64,000 nucleotides of DNA from Furcasterigmium furcatum (lineage: Eukaryota; Ascomycota; Sordariomycetes; Glomerellales; Plectosphaerellaceae), in NCBI GenBank assembly GCA_001599815.1, contig BCIA01000004.1, positions 2,012,047 to 2,076,046 on the forward strand, given 5' to 3'. Every line of letters begins with the position of its first letter. Position 1 is the stretch's first letter. The position numbers and the translations under genes are program-made. The notes under the pieces are model-generated. The model saw only the letters and a program-made list of their open reading frames with translations. It was not told the DNA's origin and made no database searches. This document shows, one piece after another, positions 19,999 through 28,554 of this stretch.

Positions 19999-22900
19999 TC
20001 AGGACGTCTTCTCGCCGGGGGGATCGACCTCCATCTTGTCCTCCTGCCCCTTGGCATCGCTGGCCTCGGCGCCAGTCTTCTCTCCGTGCTGGTCCGGCTG
20101 CGCCATCTCCGTGTCGAGCGGTTCCGTCCGCCTGTTCTCCTTGTCGCCCTCGCTGGGCGCCTTCTCGGCCTTGTCGCCGTTGGTATGTTCGTGGGTGACG
20201 CCGTTGGCGTCAGTTTTCCGCCACGACAGCGGCTCGCCCTGCATATGCACGACATGTTCTTGTTCCGTCTTCTCGGGCCAGTTGATCCCCTTGACTTCAG
20301 CCATGGCTTTGCGCATGCGCTCTCTCCTGCCTTTGCCGCGCAGACGGCTCTGTGCCCCGGCGCCGTTGTCGACCCACCGAATCGCCATAATCATGTAGCT
20401 TATGCCGTCGTGGATGGCCCTGCGTCCGCCATAGGTGCCGCCGAACTCTCGTGACTGCATGCCGAAGCGCGTGGTGCTGCCATACTTCTCCAGTCTTGGT
20501 AGGATGAGGACGGTGATGTGCAAGTCGCGGTCGGGGTACACGTGCACAGGTCCCGTCTTCGGGGGCTTGTCGTGATAGATGGCCGCGTTGGCCTCGTTTC
20601 TCTCCTGCTCCTCCCTCTCCTTGTCCTTGCGGCGTTTGGTGGCTGGCAGGTCCTTCTCCTGCATGGCTAGACTCTTGTCAAGCTCTAGCAAGCCTGCGTC
20701 GACCGACTCCGCCCACTCGCCGCGAACCCAACCTCCATGGATGCATGCTGCGACGACGTCCGAATCATCGGTGTAGACATCAGTGCCCCAGATCGCCCTG
20801 CGGCGGGTTATCTCTTCTCGCGCGACGGGTGTCAGGTGTATGCGTGGCACTTTGACCGTCAAGGTACAGTTTTCCTTTCCTCGGATCAAATCAAACGGCA
20901 GCGGCTTCGGCGTAGACGAAAACCCCGTGTCAGGCACATGCTTCTGAAGCTGACGCGCCGGCTGCAGCTGCGGCTCGTAGATAACGTCGCCGAGATGGTT
21001 CCGAGGCTTATCGGCGACAGACTGCAAGACCTCCTTGGAAGAGACGATGGTCTTGACCTTTGGTGGAATAACAACCACGGGGGGTGCGACTGGCGCTTTC
21101 GGTTGGGCGTCTTTGCCTGCTGCGACGCGCGGCATGGAAGTCGGCGAGGGAAGCGGGGCGCCTCCTTTCAAGTTCTTCAGCGCGGCAACGCCGACGCCGA
21201 CAGCTGCGGAAGCCGTCTCGTTATCGTGGTGGTGATGGTGCGGACCGTGGTGATGATGACTGCCGCCGGGGTTAGCTTCCAGAGCAAGGGAACCAGCGGC
21301 GATCTGTCGCCTGCGGGGTGCCGTGTCAGGGACGTACTGATGGTGATGGTGGTGGTGTTGATGCTGTGGATGCTGTTGGCCTTTGACACGCTTCGTCCGG
21401 CCAACAGGGGTGGCCCTGCCAGTGGTATCATCTTCCGTCTTGGTGTCAACATCCTTCAGTTTTCGCCGCCGGCCCTTCGCGGCGGGTTTCCCAGACGCAT
21501 CGGGACCAGACTCTTGAGCTGCACTGTCAGTGTCGTCTCGCCGGCCGACGCCCTGGCCGGGGAAGTGAGCAAGCTGCGCGCCAGGCGCGACCGGGCTGGA
21601 CACGATGCCACTGACTCCGCTGCCGATGCCAGAGAACATACGCCCAAACTCGCTCTTGATGCCTGGCTCTCCTGCAGGTCCCGTCAACTGCGGCTGAGCA
21701 CCCTGAACGGCCTGAGGCAATGGAGAAATTCGTCCCTTGCGGTTGATCTCCTGCACGGCAAGCATGTTGCCACGGTTGTTCTGCGCCTGTGGCTCCTCGC
21801 CAAGACGGTTCCTCGCCGGCTCGTACAGTGCCGCCGGGTTGTACGCAACGGACGGAGGTGGTGGGCCCTCCTCTAATGATCGCCGGTGCGCTGGAGGTGG
21901 TGCTCCCCGTGGATGCAATGTGTCCAGACGGCCTCTTTCGGGCGATTCATACGGCTGGGACTGGCCGGGATGAGGAAGCGATGGAGCTGGAGCTGGAGGG
22001 TAGCGACCGCGAGGCTGTGCGTATGCTGGTGCCGAATGGGGAGGATACGAGGGCTCGCTGGTCGCTGGGTGTTCGTGATGTCGCGGGTAGAAGCCGGCAG
22101 GGTCATATGGAGCTCTGGATTGCTCGTACGGCGGGCGCTGCCATCCCGGTGGCTCGCGGGGATCCCGCGGGTCGCGAGGGTCGCGAGCATCATGCATTTC
22201 AGGAGGGCGGCCAAAGGGCGGCGGCTGTCCCCTTCCCTCCTGTCGGAAGTCGGCAGGGTGAGGTGGGAAGCCTCTGCCGGCCTCGCCTCCTGAGTATGCC
22301 CGCTCTCGCCTGTCTCGTTCTCGTAGGTCTCGTTCCCGCAAGTCTCGTTCCCGCAAGTCTCGTTCCCGCAGGTCTCGCTCCCGTAGCTCCATCTCTTCTC
22401 GGCGCTCCCGCTCAGCGCGATACCGATCGTCGTATCCATACGGCTTCAAGCCGGTACGCTCCGGATTGTATTCCATCGATGTGCGGGGTGGCTCGTCTCG
22501 TCGGGGCGGGTACGGCTCCTCGGGCCCCGGGCCCCTGCCGCCCATGTCCATATGCCGAGGCGGCATGCTGGAAAAGGCTTTCGGCTGGCTGCTGGGCCTC
22601 GGAGGAGGGCCTCCGGACATCCTACTCGACTCCCTGCTATCCTGTTGCGAAGGTGCGCGCTGGTGATAGCCCTGTGGCGTCCCGTATCGCTGCATTTCAG
22701 GCGTGGTCGAAAATGTGTTCTGGGGCGATGCTGCGACGTTGCCGCGAGGGTCGGCGCGGGGGTCGTAGGGGCGAGGATGTTCGGGTGTTTGGGGTCTTCG
22801 GAACGGCTGGTATTCGGTGGCTGCAGAATGCAGTCTCGGTGACGCGTGCATTGCGGCGCCGTACGACGGACCGCTTGGCGCCGATGTCACTGGCGGCGGC

Positions 22901-23460
22901 GGGCCATACTGCGATGGGGGCGGTTGCGAATCCCTCGGAGGGCCGCCGAGCATCGATGAAATGGACATTGAACTGCCAGTGCTTCCCGTCCTGGAAAGCT
23001 GTCCGAGGGCGGGGAGCTCGCGACCGCCTCCAAACGGTGCAGGGGGGCCCACCTGGGCAGCTCTTGGTGGCGGCAGCCCATAGTGACCTATCTGATGAGG
23101 CGGAGGTTGACCCTGACCTGGTTGAGGAGGCGACCCAGGGGGAGGCATCGCGCGACTCGAGGACGGCGGCGGTAGAGAGGACGCGCTGTGATGCCTCGCG
23201 TGACCCGGGGGAGGTGGATGTGAGATGGAGGATGGTTCTGGCGGATATGGTCGGGCCGCCGACGGATGGAAGGGATTGTCGGCAGACCGTCGCTGCTCCG
23301 GAAACCCAGCATTAGGGGGCGGCGGATGCGACGCTGAAGGAGGATATGGCGACTGGCTCGGATTCGCAGGGCCTGCGGAGGAAGTCGGTGGAAAGGGGGA
23401 CCGATTGTACGGCGACGCGGCGTTGCGCGAAAAAGGATGTTGCGGAGGCTGTCGGTCCAT
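19999..23460 (-). CDS. RXT3: Rxt3 subunit of the Rpd3L histone deacetylase complex
   Basis: Single exon of 1153 residues. The C-terminal third holds the Rxt3 domain (RGKENCTLTVKVPRIHL, RRAIWGTDVYTDDSDVVAACIHGGW, YPDRDLHITVLILP, RFGMQSREFGGTYGG, IHDGISYMIMAIRWVD). In yeast, Rxt3 belongs to the large Rpd3 corepressor complex in the nucleus. The first 650 residues are Pro/Ser-rich and disordered, with a five-unit 15-bp DNA repeat coding RERDL-like units and, further on, two His-rich tracts (around residues 720 and 750). A Lys-rich segment (KGRRRKLKDVD) may be a nuclear signal. The extreme C-terminus is Glu/Lys-rich. The yeast protein is much shorter; the long N-terminus is usual in filamentous fungi. 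Confidence 0.87.
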   Translation of the reverse strand: MDRQPPQHPFSRNAASPYNRSPFPPTSSAGPANPSQSPYPPSASHPPPPNAGFPEQRRSADNPFHPSAARPYPPEPSSISHPPPPGHARHHSASSLPPPSSSRAMPPPGSPPQPGQGQPPPHQIGHYGLPPPRAAQVGPPAPFGGGRELPALGQLSRTGSTGSSMSISSMLGGPPRDSQPPPSQYGPPPPVTSAPSGPSYGAAMHASPRLHSAATEYQPFRRPQTPEHPRPYDPRADPRGNVAASPQNTFSTTPEMQRYGTPQGYHQRAPSQQDSRESSRMSGGPPPRPSSQPKAFSSMPPRHMDMGGRGPGPEEPYPPRRDEPPRTSMEYNPERTGLKPYGYDDRYRAERERREEMELRERDLRERDLRERDLRERDLRERDRRERAYSGGEAGRGFPPHPADFRQEGRGQPPPFGRPPEMHDARDPRDPRDPREPPGWQRPPYEQSRAPYDPAGFYPRHHEHPATSEPSYPPHSAPAYAQPRGRYPPAPAPSLPHPGQSQPYESPERGRLDTLHPRGAPPPAHRRSLEEGPPPPSVAYNPAALYEPARNRLGEEPQAQNNRGNMLAVQEINRKGRISPLPQAVQGAQPQLTGPAGEPGIKSEFGRMFSGIGSGVSGIVSSPVAPGAQLAHFPGQGVGRRDDTDSAAQESGPDASGKPAAKGRRRKLKDVDTKTEDDTTGRATPVGRTKRVKGQQHPQHQHHHHHHQYVPDTAPRRRQIAAGSLALEANPGGSHHHHGPHHHHHDNETASAAVGVGVAALKNLKGGAPLPSPTSMPRVAAGKDAQPKAPVAPPVVVIPPKVKTIVSSKEVLQSVADKPRNHLGDVIYEPQLQPARQLQKHVPDTGFSSTPKPLPFDLIRGKENCTLTVKVPRIHLTPVAREEITRRRAIWGTDVYTDDSDVVAACIHGGWVRGEWAESVDAGLLELDKSLAMQEKDLPATKRRKDKEREEQERNEANAAIYHDKPPKTGPVHVYPDRDLHITVLILPRLEKYGSTTRFGMQSREFGGTYGGRRAIHDGISYMIMAIRWVDNGAGAQSRLRGKGRRERMRKAMAEVKGINWPEKTEQEHVVHMQGEPLSWRKTDANGVTHEHTNGDKAEKAPSEGDKENRRTEPLDTEMAQPDQHGEKTGAEASDAKGQEDKMEVDPPGEKTS
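22313..22387. repeat. Five 15-bp tandem units within RXT3
   Basis: Five consecutive 15-mers of the form TCTCGTTCCCGCAAG (plus strand) encode repeated Leu-Arg-Glu-Arg-Asp on the minus strand. Units 2 and 3 are identical; unit 4 differs by one base and units 1 and 5 by up to three. The unit is a multiple of three, so copy-number change would not shift the frame. Confidence 0.8.
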
Positions 23461-25402
23461 GACGCCGACTGCAAGCCTTAAAAGCTGGCGACTTTGTTCC
23501 GAAACAGCGGCATATGAGGTAATCGGGTCGGTCGATCGGTCGGCCCAGGGGGGCTGGGTAGAGCAGCGTCGCGGTCTGGGCTCGTCGAGGGCTCGCGGAG
23601 CTGTGATGTGAGGTCACCCAGCTCTCTGTCGTCGCGATCTGTCGGCCGGTAGTTGTGGGAAGGGGGAAAGGGAGGAGGTTCGTGACGGGCCTGTGTTGTT
23701 TTGGCGCTCGGGTTCCTGGCAGCTTTGTCGGTGGAGCTGCTGGCGTTGAGACAAGCTGTGCTCAGCCGAGTTTTTTCGCCCCGTCTTCCAGCGGTCCTGT
23801 CTCTGGCGGCCGCGCGATGCCCAGGGCAAATCAGCCGGGGGCGACAGGGGGTCGAGCACGGATTTGTTGGCGCTAGTGAGACACCAGGCAGGGGACCGAG
23901 CATGGGGTGGGCTGGCAGGGCTGGTGTCGATTTGCGGTCCCAAGAGATGACAGGTCTCGTGAGAAAGGCGGTGGTCGTGTCGCACTCTGTCGCACGTCGA
24001 TCGCGAAAGGCGCGCGAGGGTGGTGAGACAGTCTCGCAGGGGAGGAATGAGAGATGAAGATGAGGAGGAGAAGAAGGAAGATTGCCGAGGAGGCGCACGA
24101 GTCGAGTTGCGGACCTGGAGGCCGGGGCTAGGTTGAGGAGGGCAAGTGCTCACGGCTTGGGAGCGGTCACAAGCTTGCCGGCGAGGAGATCGAGGGGAAA
24201 GCTTATGCAGCGAGGGGAAGGTCAGGCGCAAACCGTCGAAAAGTGACGACGAGCGCTGCGACGGTACCAAGCCGGCGCGGAAGCCAGTAGGTGAAGATGG
24301 TGGGGATCAGCAAATGGCAGCGCGAGCTGGCGACTGGCAGCTAGTTCGCCGGCGCAAAAGAAGTATTGGGTGCGGAGCAGATGCAGCTCGCCGCAGGAGT
24401 CGGCCGCCCGAGGGGATTGGCGGTCCCTTGAAGTTTTTCGGTTTTGGAGTTTGGGGTAACGGGCCTGGTCTTGCTTGGTCTGGCTTGTGAGGGAGCTGGG
24501 ATCGTGTCAGCGGCGGGTTGACAGGGGTTCGGCCTGGAAGCGAGCGAGTCAGGGCGGGCCGCGTTCTTGATGGTGGTGGTGATGATTGATGGGATTTGGT
24601 GGTCAAGCGGTCGAGAGGGCGATCCGGCGAGCCTGGGGCCTGCTTATCGTGACGCCTTGCGGGAATCGGCTGATGATCCCGATGGTAATTCTCTTGGGAA
24701 AGCCGTCTGGAGTCCTAGGGATGCGGGAAAGCAGAGCGCATTGACGTTTGCCGGCTTGTTTGTGTCACTCGATGCGCAGGGGTACGGCAGTGGCTGATCT
24801 GGCGGTGATGATCCTTCTGCTGCAGCATGTGGCAGCATAAGTCGGAAAGGCCCGGGATTCCAGGCACGAGTAGGTCAGAGCGTGCTCGAAGCAATAAGTG
24901 TATCCAGCAACGGGTGCTTCTGCTTGTTGATAAGTATTGTTGGTGGCCACGAAGGTGGCAAGGTGGTTAGTGATGGATGATGATGCTAAATCTGTTTTGA
25001 CGATGGACGGATGGGAGAATCGAATCAAGCAAGGGGCCCGTGGACATTGGATCCATGTGGATTGGATGCTCCAGAACGGGCGGTGGAGGAAGGTGCAGGG
25101 GGCGGAAGTTGGGGAAGGATCGCCAATGATTCAGTGCGCCGCTGGCGGTTTCCCCGTGCGTGTGCTTGCGTCACTGAAGAAGAAAATTGTTCGCTGCAGG
25201 AGCTTCCCGCGGACGGCTTCCTTTCTCTTCCAGCTCGACGCTATCGTCGCGCTAGTCTGTTTACGGCAAGGGCCCTTCTCACTGCCGAGCGAGACAACGA
25301 GTGGTGACATCTGCGAATTCATACTCAGCATTCTTCTGCACACAACAAACACCATTACATCCTCAGCCTCTCCTCCCCCCATCCGCCTCAATCAACAACC
25401 TC
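23461..25402. other. Long leader/upstream region of RXT3 with upstream reading frames
   Basis: Nearly 2 kb between RXT3 and the next gene. On the minus strand it is CT-rich, with several overlapping short frames (for example 23614-24270 and 23478-24098) whose products are Ser/Pro/Arg-rich and match no family I know. The best reading is a long 5' leader with upstream ORFs plus promoter. No separate gene is claimed. Confidence 0.45.
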
Positions 25403-26530
25403 TTACGCAGCTGGTGTCTGCGCGGGCGGCACTGCCCTTTCGATGGTCTTGGTGCGAACAGTCCGTGTGATAAAACTCGTGTGGCCAACCGTCATCGTCG
25501 CGAACGCTCCGTTGGGAGTTGTCGACGGAGTTGTCGACGGTGCTGTCACCGCGGTCGGGATTGGCGTCGCCGTGAGACGATTACCGAACGCCTCGCTCAG
25601 CGGCTGACTGCCGTTCACAGGCACCGTTGGCTTCGGTGGAAGTGGCGTCAGTTTGTCTGTGAAGCTCGCAGCACTCGGCAGCGAGGGGATGGTCCAGTCC
25701 ATTGCCCTCCACCAGCGAATATATTTGCTCCACTCGTCCTGGTGTATCTTCTGAGATGCCTTGGCATCAGCTTCATGCTGAACTGTCCGGTTTCGCTCCC
25801 TTGGCGATGCGGTGATTATTGTCTTCGAGCTCGACGTGGACGTGTTCGTGGAGTTGTCGTGACGCAGGGCCTGCGAGGTGCCGTTGGGAGACGACGAAAC
25901 GACAGTATCGATCTTTGTTTCCTCATGGGCGAACTTTCTCATTTGCCTGCTTTCGTAACTCTCCTTCAAGCGCTTGTTCTCCTCGGTCAGGGTCGGGTCC
26001 TTCGTGAGCACCTTGCCCCCGTCGCGGAAGTATATCTTCCACTGGTCCGGGGGTGCGTATGGGCCCTCGACGTTGTGTGGGATTTTCTTCATTCTGCTCC
26101 AGTCGATGGGTGGCAGCAGGTCATAGAATCTGCGCTTGTTCAGGTCGGGGAACTGCCGAATGGCCATATTGACCCATTGCTTGGTGACTTTTTTCTCCCG
26201 GGTAACCTTGTTCCTGAAGTAGGCCTCCAGCTCCTTGAGCACCAGCTCCTGTCTGTGCAGCTCGAGGTCGTTGGCGGTCTTGCGAGGGGGTTCGCCGGGC
26301 TCCAGGCAGGCGAGATACCACGGAACTGACACCTCGGCCCAGGTCTCGGGGACCTCGATGACGTCCCTGGTCCAAGTCTGCACGGCTTTGTTCAGCGCCC
26401 TTGCGTCGTGCCAGAAGTTTTCACAGCCGCCTTTTGGGCAGCGTTTCCTGGTCTTGGTATCCAGTCCGTACGCCATGCCTACGGATGACAAGAGAACCAT
26501 GAGGGTAAGAAGAAGCGCGTGGGCACGCAT
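25403..26530 (-). CDS. Secreted protein of unknown function
   Basis: 375 residues, single exon. The signal peptide is MRAHALLLTLMVLLSSVGMAYG. A cysteine-containing segment follows (RCPKGGCENFW), then a charged helical region to residue 210. The second half is Ser/Thr/Pro-rich with several N-glycosylation sites (NGTS, NSTN, NTST, NRTV, NGSQ) and a low-complexity TAPSTTPSTTP run. A Trp-rich patch (WSKYIRWWRAMDW) lies near residue 275. No hydrophobic C-terminus is present, so it is probably soluble or wall-associated. I do not recognise a domain. It could be a lineage-specific secreted protein; an effector role is not shown. Confidence 0.65.
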   Translation of the reverse strand: MRAHALLLTLMVLLSSVGMAYGLDTKTRKRCPKGGCENFWHDARALNKAVQTWTRDVIEVPETWAEVSVPWYLACLEPGEPPRKTANDLELHRQELVLKELEAYFRNKVTREKKVTKQWVNMAIRQFPDLNKRRFYDLLPPIDWSRMKKIPHNVEGPYAPPDQWKIYFRDGGKVLTKDPTLTEENKRLKESYESRQMRKFAHEETKIDTVVSSSPNGTSQALRHDNSTNTSTSSSKTIITASPRERNRTVQHEADAKASQKIHQDEWSKYIRWWRAMDWTIPSLPSAASFTDKLTPLPPKPTVPVNGSQPLSEAFGNRLTATPIPTAVTAPSTTPSTTPNGAFATMTVGHTSFITRTVRTKTIERAVPPAQTPAA

Positions 26531-26906
26531 TGTTGTTGAAATCTGGGGATGCCGCTGCTGCGATCTTGAAATGGCGATGCGGGAGGATGAGAGTCTGGAA
26601 GAGAAACTCGGGAGAATCGATCTGAAAAAGAGATGGGCACCTCATTGTTTTTATTCCCAGCATGCAGAACCTTTCTGGCGAAAGCCTCATGGATGTTTAA
26701 ACTCCAGCATGTGCGCCACAGCTATGCAATACTTTCTGCAGTTGTGAGCCAAGATCAGCACAAGATCAGAAAGAAAAGAAAATTCAACGCTAGAATTGAA
26801 AAGTCCAAGATGGTTGAGACCTCACAGACACACACCGTCTCCCTGGTGGTCAGAAGATTCTCGAGTTGACCAGACGCTCATCGTCGACACTCGGTCACAA
26901 CCTCCC
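26531..26906. other. Intergenic region between the secreted protein and the P450
   Basis: Upstream of the secreted-protein gene and downstream of the P450 stop. Relatively AT-rich around 26750-26820. No gene seen. Confidence 0.45.
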
Positions 26907-28554
26907 TCATGAGGTAAACTTCCATATGACGTCTCCCCACTCCTCCTTTCTCCTCAGCTTCATGCCTCTCGCCGTGTTACCCCAGGCTGGCCTCCTGGTT
27001 CCGCCTCCGAGCTGTGGATCTATCGACTCAGGTACCTCGACGCCCTCAACGTCATATCCCAGCGCCAGAACGGCCAGCAAGCCGAGGTTCTCTGCCAGCG
27101 CAAAGTTTCTCCCCGGGCAGAGATGCTTGCCGCCACCGAAGGGGATCATGGCGCCCCGTCTCTTTTTCTCGTCTTGCGCTGACACATCCACGAACCGCGA
27201 CGGCTTGAACTCCGTGTTGGCCCCCTCGCCCCAGACGTCGGGCATGTTGTGAGGGACGGCCGTCTGCCAATGGACATCCACCCCGCCCCGGAGGAGATAC
27301 TCCCTCCCATCCTCGGGGTCGCGCAGGGTGGTGTCTCGCAGGACGCGGCGGATCCCGACGACGTTTACATAGATACGCAAGGTCTCGCGGTACGCGCCGC
27401 CGAGGACGGGGCAGGCCTTCTCGATCCTCGAGACGTCGAATGTCACGGTCCGCCCCTTGCCGTCGGGCGAGGGCTCGATCTTCGCGTACGCGGTGACCTC
27501 GGCGACGATGCTGGCGACGATCTCGGGGCGGGAGAAGACGTTGGCGAGACACCAGTGCAGAGTCGGGATCGTGTTCGTCGAGCCGACCCACATGATGACG
27601 AACTCCATGATGGCGTGGTCCTTTGTCGGGAGGCCGAGCTCTCGGGAGATCGCAGCGCGGTACTTGAGGACGTCGGCGACGGAGTCGAGGCGGTCGTATT
27701 CCTTCTCGTAGAACTCGTACAGTGTCTCCTGCATCTTGCGGCGAGCCGCCGCCGCCTTGGGTGCGGCAAAATCGAGGCCCTGCGAGAGGAGGGCGAGGCC
27801 TTGCTCATACGTCCTAGATGAAGGTTAGACAGGTGCATGTCCGACAAGCAAGCCACAGAGTAATCACCAGATCTCGGCAAACACTTCAGGCGTGAACGGG
27901 TTCTTCTCGCCAAAGAGACCGCCGGTGATGCCTCGACCCATCATGTCGCGGAGCCATATGAAGGCATCCGGCACTTCGAGCTCTTCGCCAGGCTTGAAAG
28001 AATTGAGCGGCGCCACGATGAGGTTGAGGGCATTCACGTTGAGCTTGTTGAGGGAGGCACCCATGAGGCCGTTGCGCACCGCATCCATGTAACGCTCATG
28101 CAGGACATGGTCGCCGAGGACATCGTAGATGATCGGCGTGAGGCCCAGCGGGCGGCCAGCTACTTCGAGGATGATCGGCTCGAAGGAGATGTCATTGTTC
28201 TTCATGGCGTTCGCGATGATCGCGGGCGAATTGATGACATAGAGCTTCCGGCTGAGCAAGGGCAACGAGCAGATGGGCAGGTGGCTTTCTTTGCTGGAAT
28301 GAATATGAGTCTCGGCCGAGGAGCCAAAGCTGGGAGGAAGCTCACAATAGCCTCCGATAAAAGCTCGCGCTCTCGGTGATGATTGAGATGATGTGGCCGA
28401 TGAGGGGAATCCTGGGCCATAGCGGCGGTGGCTCTCTGGCGTCGAAGCTGGGTGAAATGAGCTTCGAGATGAGCATGGCCGCGAGCGGGATGGCTGCGAT
28501 GGCCATGGCAGGATAGGCAAGGCCTGGCTTGGGGTCTTGGACCACAGAAGCCAT
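26907..28554 (-). CDS. Cytochrome P450 (CYP7/CYP8-like class)
   Basis: A microsomal heme monooxygenase. Exons are 28346-28554, 27868-28293 and 26907-27813, 513 residues. An N-terminal membrane anchor (AMAIAAIPLAAMLISKLI) is followed by the Pro-rich hinge PPPLWPRIPLIGH. The K-helix ExxR is YRETLR, and the heme-binding loop is FGGGKHLCPGR with the axial Cys. The I-helix segment VIMWVGSTNTIPTLHW has Asn-Thr in place of the usual acid-Thr pair, as in CYP7/CYP8-like enzymes that act on sterols or oxygenated lipids. The substrate is unknown. Intron acceptors are TTCCAG and CATCTAG, with branch CTAAC in the second. No other secondary-metabolism genes lie beside it. Confidence 0.85.

Noticed and set aside
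20737..23315. Two long plus-strand frames (379 and 508 codons) over RXT3
   Set aside because: They lie entirely opposite the RXT3 coding region, have erratic composition and no family resemblance.
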